From: Streptomyces celluloflavus
GTDB lineage: Bacteria > Actinomycetota > Actinomycetes > Streptomycetales > Streptomycetaceae
DNA length: 64,000 nucleotides
Direction: 5' to 3'
Assembly (NCBI GenBank): GCA_000720995.1
Contig: JOEL01000017.1
Coordinates: 62,001 to 126,000 of the forward strand
Part shown: positions 52,027 to 60,925 of the stretch, piece after piece
Position numbering within the stretch: the stretch's first letter is position 1
Layout: the number at the start of each line of letters is the position of its first letter
Program-made: the position numbers and the translations under genes
The notes under the pieces: model-generated
The model's database searches: none
What the model saw: the letters and a program-made list of their open reading frames with translations, nothing else
What the model was told of the DNA's origin: nothing

Positions 52027-54353
52027 CCGACGGGGCGTTCGAGGACGCGTTTGACGACGCGCTCGCGCTGTTCGACGACGCCGTGGCGGCACCGCGCCCC
52101 GACGCCCGAACCACCCCGGGCACGCGGGACGGCGGTGCGAGCGGCCGCGTGAAAGCGCCTGGGCAGGATGCGCGCATGCCTGATATGCACATGCCGGATT
52201 CGCGCATGCCGGAGTCGCCCATGCCTGATGTGCGTCTGGCGACTGCGAACATGCCGGAGACCCACCGGATGGATACGCGCCCTCTGGACGCGCGCACCTC
52301 GGGTACGTATGCGCCGGATGCGTACGGGCTGGATGCGTACGGGCCGGACGCCCACGGGCCGGATACGTACAGGTCGGACGTGTACGGACCGGACGCGTAC
52401 GGGCCCGACGCAGGCGTACCGCATCCGGCCGCTGCGGACATCCCCGTGGGCTCGTCCCCCCTCTCGGCCCCGTCCTCGTTCTCGTCCCCGTCCCTGTCGG
52501 CGTCCGTGTCCCCGTCCCCGGAGCCGAGCCCCGGATCAGGGCCGTCCCCGGACGCCGGGCGCGGCCGCCCCGACGCCGCCGGCGGTCCGGCCGGCACCCC
52601 CGACCCCGCCCCGGACGGCACACCCGGCTCGAACCGCCCCGCCGGTCCCGACCGCCCTTCCGGCCACGGCTCCCCTTCCGGTCCCCACGGACCCGGCGCC
52701 CCCGATGGCTCTTCCGGTCCCCACGGACACGACGCCCCCGGTGGCCCCGATGGCCCTTCCGGCCCTGACCACCCCTCCCGCAGCACCGAACCCGGTCACC
52801 CCCCAGAGGCCCCCCGGACCCACCGGACCAGCCAGGCCGCTCAGACCCCTGGCACCTCCAGTCCCACATCCAGCAGTCCCGCATCCACGGCCACCCCCGG
52901 CCGTAGCCGTAAGCGGCACCCCGCGCCCTCCTCCTGGCAGGCGGCCCGTGGCGTGGCCGCGCGGGCGGTGCGCGGCCCCCGGGTGCCCGAGACATCCGCG
53001 CTCGATGACGCCCTGGGCCGTACCCTCGCCGCACCGCTCACCGCCCTCACCGATCTGCCGTCCTTCGACACGTCCGCGATGGACGGCTGGGCGGTCTCCG
53101 GCCCCGGCCCCTGGTACCTCGACCGTGCCACCCCGGCCGACCGGCGCCCGCGCCCCGAAACCTCCCAGCCCGAAACCTCCCAAACCACGCCCGCTCCCCC
53201 CGCGGCCCCCGACCCCGGCATCCTGGCCGGTCATGCCCCCACCCGGCCGCTCCCCGACGGGCACGCGGTCCGCATCGCCACCGGGGCGCGCGTCCCGGCC
53301 GGCGCCACCGCCGTGCTCCGCAGTGAGCACGGCGAGGTCCGGGATCTGGGCGACGGGCGGGCGCGGCTGCACGCGCCCGCGCCCGCGACGCTCGGCCAGG
53401 ACATCCGCCCGCGTGGCCAGGAGTGCGGCCGTGGTGATCAACTGCTGCCCGCCGGCGCCCTGGTGACGCCCGCCGTCCTCGGCCTGGCCGCGGCGGCCGG
53501 CTACGACGAACTCGCCACGTACCCCCGGCCGCGGGTCGAAGTCCTCGTCCTGGGCGATGAGTTGCTGCGGCACGGGCTGCCGCAGGCGGGCCGGATCCGG
53601 GACGCGCTCGGCCCGATGCTCGCTCCCTGGCTGCGGGCGCTGGGCGCGGTGGCGCCCCCGCCGCACCATCTCGCCGACGACGCCGACGCGCTGTACGCCG
53701 CCATCGCGGGTTCTACCGCCGATGTGGTCATCACCACCGGCGGCACGGCGGCCGGGCCCGTCGACCATGTGCACCCCACCCTGCGCAGGCTGGGCGCCGA
53801 GATACTGGTGGACGGCGTCGCGGTACGCCCCGGACACCCCATGCTGCTCGCCCGCCTCACCCCGGAACGCCACCTCGTCGGCCTCCCGGGTAACCCCCTC
53901 GCCGCCGTCTCCGGTCTGCTCACCCTCGCCGAGCCACTGCTCCGTACGCTCGCCGCCCGCCCCACCGCCGCCCCGTACCGCGTACCGCTGGCCGCCGCGG
54001 TCCATGGCCATCCCCGTGACACCCGGCTCGTCCCGGTGGCCTACCGCGACGACGACCGGTACGGCCGGACGGTGGCGCCGCTGCACTTCACCGGCCCGGC
54101 CATGCTGCGCGGGATCGCCGTCGCCGACGCGCTGGCCGTCATCCCGCCCGGTGGCCAGGATCGCGGCGCCGCCGTCGAACTGCTGGAACTCCCGTGGTCG
54201 GCGGGCCGGCCGGCGGACAGCCCCGGCGCCGACGGTCCGTACGACCCCGGAGCGGACCCCGGCCCCGCCGGCCGCGCACATCCCGTGACCGCGCCCGTGA
54301 CCGATCCCCACCGATCCCCACCCCCCGCACCGCCCGCCGGAGGCTCTGCGTGA
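52023..54353 (+). CDS. moeA: Molybdopterin molybdenumtransferase MoeA with long N-terminal extension
   Basis: A 776-residue protein, almost twice the usual ~400. The C-terminal two-thirds is MoeA: LPSFDTSAMDGWAV, VRIATGARVPAGATAV, VLVLGDELL, VVITTGGTAAGPVDHVHPTL and LVGLPGNPLAAVSGLL. MoeA inserts molybdate into adenylylated molybdopterin. The first roughly 310 residues are low complexity, with an M-P-D/E-x-x repeat near residues 52-71 and a Y-G-P-D-A repeat near 97-130. ATG 52023 overlaps the MobA-like stop. The start could be later, but no better site was seen. Confidence 0.85.
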   Translation: MTDGAFEDAFDDALALFDDAVAAPRPDARTTPGTRDGGASGRVKAPGQDARMPDMHMPDSRMPESPMPDVRLATANMPETHRMDTRPLDARTSGTYAPDAYGLDAYGPDAHGPDTYRSDVYGPDAYGPDAGVPHPAAADIPVGSSPLSAPSSFSSPSLSASVSPSPEPSPGSGPSPDAGRGRPDAAGGPAGTPDPAPDGTPGSNRPAGPDRPSGHGSPSGPHGPGAPDGSSGPHGHDAPGGPDGPSGPDHPSRSTEPGHPPEAPRTHRTSQAAQTPGTSSPTSSSPASTATPGRSRKRHPAPSSWQAARGVAARAVRGPRVPETSALDDALGRTLAAPLTALTDLPSFDTSAMDGWAVSGPGPWYLDRATPADRRPRPETSQPETSQTTPAPPAAPDPGILAGHAPTRPLPDGHAVRIATGARVPAGATAVLRSEHGEVRDLGDGRARLHAPAPATLGQDIRPRGQECGRGDQLLPAGALVTPAVLGLAAAAGYDELATYPRPRVEVLVLGDELLRHGLPQAGRIRDALGPMLAPWLRALGAVAPPPHHLADDADALYAAIAGSTADVVITTGGTAAGPVDHVHPTLRRLGAEILVDGVAVRPGHPMLLARLTPERHLVGLPGNPLAAVSGLLTLAEPLLRTLAARPTAAPYRVPLAAAVHGHPRDTRLVPVAYRDDDRYGRTVAPLHFTGPAMLRGIAVADALAVIPPGGQDRGAAVELLELPWSAGRPADSPGADGPYDPGADPGPAGRAHPVTAPVTDPHRSPPPAPPAGGSA
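52177..52412 (+). repeat. 15-bp periodic repeats encoding pentapeptides in the MoeA extension
   Basis: At 52177-52235 the unit ATGCCGGATTCGCGC and variants encode M-P-D-S-R-type pentads. At 52316-52412 the unit GATGCGTACGGGCCG and variants encode D-A-Y-G-P. Both have a 15-bp period and diverged copies. Confidence 0.8.
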
Positions 54354-55498
54354 AGCTCCCGTCCCACGACGCCGCGGCGCGCGAGATCCCCGAGGACCAC
54401 TCCCGCCGGGTGGTGCTGCCGCGCCGCACCCCCAAGGCGCCACTGCGGCAGGTCGCCCGCCGGCTGCTGATGGCGCTGCTCGTGCTCGTCGCGACGGTCT
54501 TCATCGTCTGGATAGACCGCGACCAGTACCACGACAACGCCGGTGGCACGGTCGATCTCCTCGACTGCGTCTACTACGCGACCGTCACGCTCTCCACCAC
54601 GGGATACGGCGACATCGTCCCGTACGGGGCCACCGCGCGGCTGCTGAACATCCTGCTCATCACGCCGCTGCGGGTGCTGTTCCTGATCATCCTGGTCGGC
54701 ACCACACTGGAGGTGCTGACCGAGCGCACCCGCGAGCAATGGCAATTGAAACGCTGGAGAAACGCTTTGCGCGATCACACCGTCATCGTCGGCTTCGGCA
54801 CCAAGGGCCGTTCCGCCGTCCAGACCCTCTGTGCGACGGGCCTGACCCGCGACCGCATCGTCATCGTCGACCCGAGCCCGAAGGTCATCGAATCGGCCGT
54901 GGCCGAAGGGTTCGCCGGGGTGGTCGGTGACGCGACCCGCAGCGATGTGCTGCTGCGCGCCGAGATCCAGCGGGCCCGCCAGGTCGTCATCGCCACCCAG
55001 CGCGACGACACCGCCGTTCTGGTCTCGTTGACCGCCCGTCAGCTCAACAAGAAGGCCAACATCGTCGCGGCGGTTCGCGAGGAGGAGAACGCTCCGCTGC
55101 TGCGGCAGTCCGGTGCCGACGCCGTGATCACATCCGCCAGCGCGGCGGGCCGGCTGCTGGGGCTCTCCGTGCACAGTCCGAGCGCGGGCGCCGTCATGGA
55201 GGACCTCATCCAGCAGGGCAGCGGGCTCGACCTGGTCGAACGGCCGGTGGTGAAGGCCGAGGTCGGAAGGTCCGTCCGGGAGACCGACGACCTGATCGTC
55301 TCGGTCCTGCGTGGCCACCGTCTGATCGGCTACGACGATCCGGCGGCCAGCCCCCTGCAGTCCGCGGACCGGCTGATCACGATCGTCCGCGCGGCCATGC
55401 CGGAGGAGCCCGACGCCGCCGGCAAGTCCGGTGGCCGACCGGCCCGTCCGAAGTTTCCCGGCGGCGGGATCTCCCCGATGCGCCGGGTGGACGAGTAA
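54350..55498 (+). CDS. TrkA-N domain potassium channel protein
   Basis: A 382-residue ion channel subunit. Two membrane helices (LLMALLVLVATVFIVW and LLIITPL-type at about 105-122) flank a pore loop with the potassium selectivity filter TTGYGD. A cytoplasmic RCK/TrkA-N domain follows (HTVIVGFGTKGRSAVQTL, VVGDATRSDVL) with the Gly-rich nucleotide loop, then a TrkA-C-like segment. GTG 54350 overlaps the moeA stop, though no functional link is obvious. Channels of this kind resemble MthK and gate in response to Ca2+ or nucleotides. Confidence 0.92.
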   Translation: MKLPSHDAAAREIPEDHSRRVVLPRRTPKAPLRQVARRLLMALLVLVATVFIVWIDRDQYHDNAGGTVDLLDCVYYATVTLSTTGYGDIVPYGATARLLNILLITPLRVLFLIILVGTTLEVLTERTREQWQLKRWRNALRDHTVIVGFGTKGRSAVQTLCATGLTRDRIVIVDPSPKVIESAVAEGFAGVVGDATRSDVLLRAEIQRARQVVIATQRDDTAVLVSLTARQLNKKANIVAAVREEENAPLLRQSGADAVITSASAAGRLLGLSVHSPSAGAVMEDLIQQGSGLDLVERPVVKAEVGRSVRETDDLIVSVLRGHRLIGYDDPAASPLQSADRLITIVRAAMPEEPDAAGKSGGRPARPKFPGGGISPMRRVDE

Positions 55499-55932
55499 CC
55501 AGGCGGACGGATACGGATAACGCCTCCGGCACCGGGCGGACGGGAGCCGGACGGACGAGCATCCGGGCGGACGAGTAGCGGACGGGTATCCGGGTGGACG
55601 AGTATCCGGGTGCCCGGTAACGCCTCCGGCGCCGGGAGGACGAGCGACACCTCCGGTGCCAGACGTCCCGCGACACCGGCCCCGGAGACCGAGGTGGCGC
55701 ACCGGCCCGGGAAACCGGCGTGGCGCACCGGCCGGGAAGCCGGTGGGCGGCCCCGCCCGGAAGACCGCCGGGGCGGTCCGTGATCCGCCACTTGGGTGCC
55801 GCCTCGGGCAGCGGCCCCGGGGCACCGGCCCCCGGTACGGTCCCGTGCTCGCACCGGCCGTTCCCGGCCCGGCCGTTGTCGCCCCCGACCGGCCTGTCGC
55901 CCCGTGCGGTATCGGCGAGTAGCCTCGCGCTC
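55499..55932. other. Repeat-rich intergenic region
   Basis: About 430 bases without a credible gene. A near-exact direct repeat (TAACGCCTCCGGCRCCGGG) starts at 55518 and 55618. Short related units (GGACGAG, TATCCGGGTGG, GGCGCACCGGCC) recur, suggesting local duplication. Confidence 0.6.
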
Positions 55933-56910
55933 ATGCGAGCGATCACTATCCCTGAGCCCGGTGGCCCCGAAGCCCTCGTCTGGGCGGACGTGCCGGACCC
56001 GCTGCCCGCCGAGGGCGAGGTCCTGATCGACGTCGTGGCGAGCGCCGTGAACCGCGCCGACCTGTTGCAGCGTCAGGGCTTCTACGACCCGCCGCCCGGC
56101 TCCTCCCCGTACCCGGGTCTGGAGTGCGCCGGCCGGATCGCCGCGCTCGGTCCCGGCGTGCACGGCTGGGCCGTTGGCGACGAGGTGTGCGCACTGCTGG
56201 CGGGCGGCGGTTACGCCGAGAAGGTCGCCGTCCCGGCCGGGCAGGTACTGCCGCTGCCGGCGGGCCTGGACCTCGTGTCGGCCGCGGCGCTCCCCGAAGT
56301 GGCCTGCACGGTCTGGTCGAACGTCTTCATGATCGCGCACCTGCGGCCCGGCGAGACGCTGCTGGTGCACGGCGGTGCCAGCGGCATCGGCACGATGGCG
56401 ATCCAGCTCGCCAAGGCGGTCGGCGCCCGGGTCGCGGTCACCGCGGGCGGCCCCGAGAAGCTGGCCCGTTGCGCCGAACTCGGCGCGGACATCCTCATCG
56501 ACTACCGCGAGCAGGACTTCGTCCAGGAGATCCGCAAGGCCACCGACGGCAAGGGCGCGGACGTCATCCTCGACATCATTGGCGCGAAGTACCTGCAACG
56601 GAACGTCAAGACGCTGGCGGTCAACGGACGGCTCGCGATCATCGGGATGCAGGGCGGGGTGAAGGCCGAGCTGAACCTCGCCGCACTGCTCTCCAAGCGT
56701 GCCGCGATCACCGGGACCGGACTGCGCGCCCGCCCGCTCAGCGAGAAGGCGGCCATCGTCGCGGCCGTGCGGGAACACGTCTGGCCGCTGATCGGCAACG
56801 GCCGGGTCCGGCCGATCGTGGACCGTACGATCCCGATGGCGGACGCCGCCGAGGCGCACCGCGTCGTCGACGCGAGCACCCATGTCGGCAAGGTCGTGCT
56901 GACCGTCTGA
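55933..56910 (+). CDS. NAD(P)H quinone oxidoreductase, zinc-independent MDR family
   Basis: A 325-residue medium-chain reductase. The N-terminal GroES-like domain (GSSPYPGLECAGRIAALGPG) and Rossmann domain (LLVHGGASGIGTMAIQLAKA, VILDIIGAKYLQRN) match PIG3/zeta-crystallin-like quinone oxidoreductases. The usual catalytic zinc Cys cluster is absent, as expected. ATG 55933 is the first in-frame start with conserved sequence. It is separated from the channel gene by the repeat region. Confidence 0.93.
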   Translation: MRAITIPEPGGPEALVWADVPDPLPAEGEVLIDVVASAVNRADLLQRQGFYDPPPGSSPYPGLECAGRIAALGPGVHGWAVGDEVCALLAGGGYAEKVAVPAGQVLPLPAGLDLVSAAALPEVACTVWSNVFMIAHLRPGETLLVHGGASGIGTMAIQLAKAVGARVAVTAGGPEKLARCAELGADILIDYREQDFVQEIRKATDGKGADVILDIIGAKYLQRNVKTLAVNGRLAIIGMQGGVKAELNLAALLSKRAAITGTGLRARPLSEKAAIVAAVREHVWPLIGNGRVRPIVDRTIPMADAAEAHRVVDASTHVGKVVLTV

Positions 56911-57062
56911 GCGGTCCCGCCCGCCCGGCGATCCGGGCCTCTGCCGTCCGTTCCCGCCCCTCCCGCCCCGTAACCCGGCCGACCTGTCCGAGATGCCGGG
57001 GTTACGGCCCCGTGTGACGCTGAACTCGTCACTCGACGGCTCGGCACGGGAGGGGCACGGTT

Positions 57063-57956
57063 GTGGCTCCAGGATTCCGTTCGCGCATCGCCACCGGCCT
57101 GTTGCTGGCCACCGTCGTCCTGCCGGTCCCCGTGGTGGCCACCACCGCGGCGGCTCCCTCTCCCGAACGGACCACCCCGGCCGATCGTCCGCCGGGCCTC
57201 GCGCACGCCGACGGGCCGCCCGGCGGCGGCATGGTCGCGCCCCCGCCCGTGGGCGGGAACGCGCGGGTCAGCTGGGGGCAGCACGGCCGCCCGGACTGGC
57301 TGCCGCGGTTCCCCGAGATGGCCGCCGTCCCCGAGCTGCCGGACTACCTCCCCGGTCTGCCCGACGTCGTCGCGGACCTGCCGGACAGCATTCCGGGGTT
57401 CCCGGACCGCCCGCCGTACTTTCCCGGCGCGCCGCCCGTGGACCGCCCGGAGGGCCTGCGTCCGAAGGCCCCGGACCGGCCAGTCCCGGACTCCGTCGCG
57501 CCGTCCGCACCCGCCCCGGCTCCCGCTGCCCGCTCCTCGGACGCCCCGGACCCGGTGCGTGCCCGGCCCTCCGCCCCGGCGAGTCCGGCGGCCGGCGGTG
57601 GTACGAAGGCCGGGCCGCCCCCCGCCGCCCCGCCGCATCGAACGGACCACGCCCCCGCGCCGGCGCTCTCCCCGCCCGGTGCGGCCCCTCCATGGCGGTC
57701 CCCCGCGCACCGCCCAGGTGCCGCCGGACAGCTCGCCCAGCGCCCGTACCAGTCGCTGCGGCCCACGCCCACCGCGCCTGCGGGGCCGCCCAGTGCCACA
57801 CCGGAGACCACGGACGGCGAACAGCCCGCCACGACCGGTCCCTCCGCCCTCGAAAATCCGGCGGCCCGCGTCGAACGCGTCCTCCCGATGGGCGCCGGTC
57901 TCGCCCTCACCGGCCTTGGCCTCGCCTTTTTCGGTCTGCGCCTCCGCCGCCGATGA
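57063..57956 (+). CDS. Secreted Pro-rich protein with C-terminal anchor
   Basis: A 297-residue protein. A signal peptide (SRIATGLLLATVVLPVPVVA, cleavage near A-T-T-A-A-A) precedes a Pro/Ala-rich body with FPEMAAVPELPDYLPGLPD-type repeats. The C-terminus reads VLPMGAGLALTGLGLAFFGL then R-L-R-R-R, a hydrophobic span with a basic tail like a sorting signal. It contains L-A-L-T-G, fitting the class E sortase motif L-A-x-T-G, though the span after it is short. A plain membrane anchor is the alternative. GTG 57063 follows GGGAGGGGC. Confidence 0.7.
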   Translation: MAPGFRSRIATGLLLATVVLPVPVVATTAAAPSPERTTPADRPPGLAHADGPPGGGMVAPPPVGGNARVSWGQHGRPDWLPRFPEMAAVPELPDYLPGLPDVVADLPDSIPGFPDRPPYFPGAPPVDRPEGLRPKAPDRPVPDSVAPSAPAPAPAARSSDAPDPVRARPSAPASPAAGGGTKAGPPPAAPPHRTDHAPAPALSPPGAAPPWRSPAHRPGAAGQLAQRPYQSLRPTPTAPAGPPSATPETTDGEQPATTGPSALENPAARVERVLPMGAGLALTGLGLAFFGLRLRRR

Positions 57957-58014
57957 TCTTTTCCGGACGGATCACGTTCTCTTCCGGACAGCCGCCAAGG
58001 CCCGTCTCCGCGCC

Positions 58015-58028
58015 GTTTCACGTGAAAC
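58015..58028. promoter_or_regulatory. parS: parS site, perfect
   Basis: GTTTCACGTGAAAC, an exact parS match, lies between the Pro-rich protein gene and bpa. It is the only perfect copy in the window outside coding sequence. Confidence 0.92.
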
Positions 58029-58218
58029 AGCACACAGAGCGGAGCCGAGCGGAGGCGGAAAAAGGGAAGGGACGCGACGAGGCGACGGGGAGTCGCGCAG
58101 CCTGCGGGGAGCGGGCGGCCGCCCGGCCCGGAAGGTCCCCGGGCTCTTCCCAGGTCGTAGATCCCCGGACTTCCGGGGCTACCACAGTGTGGATGCGTCG
58201 GTACGAGAGAATGGCGGC

Positions 58219-58773
58219 ATGGAGATGCCGATGAACGAACGGTCGCAGGAGAGTCCGCACGTCCTGGTTGTCGGTCCGGATGGCATGTCGCTCGGGACCG
58301 GTGGCGGGGACGGCGGCGACGAGTCCCGCGAGATTCCGGTGACGGACATGGTCGAGCAGCCTGCGAAGGTCATGCGCATCGGCAGCATGATCAAGCAGCT
58401 GCTGGAGGAGGTGAAGGCCGCTCCGCTGGACGAGGCGAGCCGGGTCCGGCTCAAGGAGATCCACTCCAGCTCGGTCAAGGAGCTGGAGGACGGGCTGGCG
58501 CCCGAGCTGGTGGAGGAGCTGGAGCGGCTCTCGCTGCCGTTCACCGAGGAATCGGTGCCGACGGAGGCGGAGCTGCGTATCGCCCAGGCGCAGCTGGTGG
58601 GCTGGCTGGAGGGCCTCTTCCACGGCATCCAGACCGCGCTGTTCGCCCAGCAGATGGCGGCCCGTGCGCAGCTGGAGTCGATGCGCCGTGCCCTGCCGCC
58701 CGGTGCGGTCTCGCCGGAGGGCGACGAGGAACACCCCGGTCACGGCGGCGCCCGCTCGGGCCCGTACCTCTAG
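58219..58773 (+). CDS. bpa: Bacterial proteasome activator Bpa (DUF2587)
   Basis: A 184-residue ATP-independent proteasome activator. The N-terminus is flexible. The four-helix core includes KVMRIGSMIKQLLEEVKAAP, SSVKELEDGLAPELVEELER and LVGWLEGLFHGIQTALFAQQ. The C-terminus ends G-P-Y-L, the GQYL-like tail that docks into the 20S core pockets. Bpa rings feed unfolded substrates to the proteasome. ATG 58219 was selected; the longer frame crosses the upstream parS and gene. Confidence 0.93.
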   Translation: MEMPMNERSQESPHVLVVGPDGMSLGTGGGDGGDESREIPVTDMVEQPAKVMRIGSMIKQLLEEVKAAPLDEASRVRLKEIHSSSVKELEDGLAPELVEELERLSLPFTEESVPTEAELRIAQAQLVGWLEGLFHGIQTALFAQQMAARAQLESMRRALPPGAVSPEGDEEHPGHGGARSGPYL

Positions 58774-58795
58774 GCGCGCCCGGCGGTAAGGCAGC

Positions 58796-58826
58796 GGGGC
58801 CGGCACACGACGCGTGTGCCGGCCCC
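58796..58826. terminator. Terminator between bpa and the kinase gene
   Basis: A perfect 13-bp stem, GGGGCCGGCACAC with GTGTGCCGGCCCC, and a five-base loop (GACGC) between convergent genes. Confidence 0.9.
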
Positions 58827-58917
58827 GCCTTATGTCCTCGCGGATACCCGGTGCCCGGTGCCTGTGCCCGTCGGCACCGCTCCGGCCGGCAGTCGGTGGC
58901 CGGCAGCCGGTGGCCGG

Positions 58918-60600
58918 TCAGCCGCTGCGGCCGGTCGAGACGGTCAGCTGGATCGTCTCGGTGTTGCTCGGGGCCCACCAGCTGATGGCCGCCGGAGTCT
59001 GTTCCGTGACCGTGTTCTTGCCCCAGATCGCGCTGTCCTGCTCGGTGACCTTGTACTTCCAGCCCGCCGCGTCCAGGCACGCCTTCACCGAGTCCAGGTT
59101 CTTGAACCGGAACGACGGGAAAAGGATCTTGTTCTTGTCGCTGTAGCTCTTGGCCGGGCTGGTGCACTCGGTCGACAGGATCGTCGCCGTCTTGTCCTCG
59201 GGCCGGACGCTGGCGGTGGGCGCCGGCGAGTAGGTGTACGGCGTGTACGTGGACGTCGGCTTGTCGCCGGCCTTGTTGTTGTTGTCGGAGCCGCCGCTCA
59301 GCCCGATGCCGATCGCGATGGCGGTGACCACGACCACGCCGACCACCGCCGAGACGACGATGACGGGGGTGTTGTTCTTCCGGGCCGGGGGGACCGGAGC
59401 CATCGGCATCGAGGCCGTCGCGGGCTGCGGGGCGTACGGGGGCGGGGCCTGGAAGCCGCCTCCGTGGAACGGGGTGGGCGTCGGGGCCGGTGCCGGTGGC
59501 GGGTAGGCGTTGTTCGGCGGCGGGGGCGTCGAGGGCCCGAAGGCGGCCTGCGTCGGCTGGTACGGCTGCTGCACGTTCGGCGGCACGGGGGTGTGCGGGG
59601 TGCCGGTGGCGGCGGGGAACACCGTGGAGGAGACCGACGAGCCGCTGGTGCGCGCCCGCGGGCCCTCGCTGATGATCAGCGGCGTCGCCCCGGACTGCGC
59701 GGACCCCGCGATGCGCAGGCATTCCCCCCGCATCGCCTCGGCGGTCGGGAACCGTTCATTGGGGTTCTTCTTCAGCGCGCGGGCCACCAGCGCGTCCACG
59801 GCGGGCGGCACCGAGCGGTTGATGCCGGAGGGGACCGGCGGTTCTTCCTGGACGTGGGCGTACGCGATGGCGAGCGGGGAGTCCGCGTCGAACGGCAGCT
59901 GTCCGGTCAGCAGCTCGAAGAGCATGATGCCGACGGAGTAGAGGTCGGAGCGGGCGTCCACGCCGCGGCCCAGCGCCTGCTCGGGCGAGAGGTACTGCGG
60001 GGTGCCGACGACCATGCCGGTCTGCGTCATGGACGTCACGCCGGACTGCATGGCGCGGGCGATACCGAAGTCCATGACCTTGACGACATTGCGCTTGGTC
60101 ATCATGACGTTGCCCGGCTTGATGTCCCGGTGGACCAGGCCCATCTCATGGCTCGCCTCCAGGGCGGCGAGCACATCCGCGGTGATCTTCAGCGCCTTCT
60201 CGGTCGGCATCGCGCCGTGCCGGGCGATATCGCTGTCGAGCTCCGAGCGCAGCGGCTGCCCGGCGACGTACTCCATGATGATGTACGGCACCATGCCGCC
60301 GTCGCCCGCGCCGGGGGCGCTGTCGGACAGCGTGTCCTCGCCGGAGTCGAAGACCGAGACGATGTTGGGGTGCGTGAGTTTCGCCACGGACTGCGCTTCG
60401 CGGCGGAAGCGTTCGCGGAATGCCGGTTCGCGGCCGAGCTCGGTGTGGAGCGTCTTGATCGCGACCTCGCGGTCCAGCACGCTGTCGTACGCGAGGTGCA
60501 CGGATGCCATTCCGCCGGCCCCGAGAAGATCACGGAGCTGGTAACGTCCGCCGCCGACCGAACGGCCCTCGAAGTGTTCCTGAGCGCCGTCCTGGCTCAT
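58918..60600 (-). CDS. Transmembrane Ser/Thr protein kinase, PASTA-like C-terminus
   Basis: A 560-residue kinase. The kinase domain (residues 20-290) has Lys49, HRDIKPGN with Asp159, DFG Asp177 and activation loop SMTQTGMVVGTPQYLSPEQ. A Pro-rich cytoplasmic linker (about 310-405) precedes one membrane helix (PVIVVSAVVGVVVVTAIAIG). A roughly 100-residue extracellular part resembles a single degenerate PASTA repeat (VKACLDAAGWKYKVTEQDS, NTVTEQTPAA). It is divergent from a second kinase, likely by duplication. Distinct from PknB in having one repeat rather than four. Confidence 0.93.
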   Translation of the reverse strand: MSQDGAQEHFEGRSVGGGRYQLRDLLGAGGMASVHLAYDSVLDREVAIKTLHTELGREPAFRERFRREAQSVAKLTHPNIVSVFDSGEDTLSDSAPGAGDGGMVPYIIMEYVAGQPLRSELDSDIARHGAMPTEKALKITADVLAALEASHEMGLVHRDIKPGNVMMTKRNVVKVMDFGIARAMQSGVTSMTQTGMVVGTPQYLSPEQALGRGVDARSDLYSVGIMLFELLTGQLPFDADSPLAIAYAHVQEEPPVPSGINRSVPPAVDALVARALKKNPNERFPTAEAMRGECLRIAGSAQSGATPLIISEGPRARTSGSSVSSTVFPAATGTPHTPVPPNVQQPYQPTQAAFGPSTPPPPNNAYPPPAPAPTPTPFHGGGFQAPPPYAPQPATASMPMAPVPPARKNNTPVIVVSAVVGVVVVTAIAIGIGLSGGSDNNNKAGDKPTSTYTPYTYSPAPTASVRPEDKTATILSTECTSPAKSYSDKNKILFPSFRFKNLDSVKACLDAAGWKYKVTEQDSAIWGKNTVTEQTPAAISWWAPSNTETIQLTVSTGRSG

Positions 60601-60925
60601 GATTCAGCGTCCCCCTAGGCGCACTGCCTGTACGCATGGAGATACGTACGGCGATCAACTACCGGAATTCCGCTGCCAAGTCTGCCCCAGGCCCCCGACA
60701 CGTCAAGCTGTGTGCCCGTTCCGTGACCAGATGTGCAAGATCCCATCACGACGGTGAGTTCTCTCCGGGCTCCGCTCACCCCTGGTGAACTTGCGACACT
60801 CGGAGTCAGGGAGGTTTGATGGCCGGTCAACGACGGACCGGAGGGTGCCGCGGAGCCTGTAGCGTGCTCTAGCGAAGACCGAGACCTTACCGCTGTAACG
60901 CGGATCGATTCGACGGCGAGGACCG
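60601..60925. other. Divergent intergenic region between two kinase genes
   Basis: About 325 bases that should hold both kinase promoters. It contains ordinary mixed sequence with no recognised operator, terminator or gene. Confidence 0.4.

Noticed and set aside
52177-52412. A CRISPR-like array in the moeA extension
   Set aside because: The repeats are contiguous 15-bp coding units with no spacers and no cas genes nearby.
49054-53034. A 1326-codon minus-strand open frame
   Set aside because: It is antisense to bkdC, the MobA-like gene and moeA, is Arg/Gly-rich, and has no domain. High GC content leaves such shadows open.
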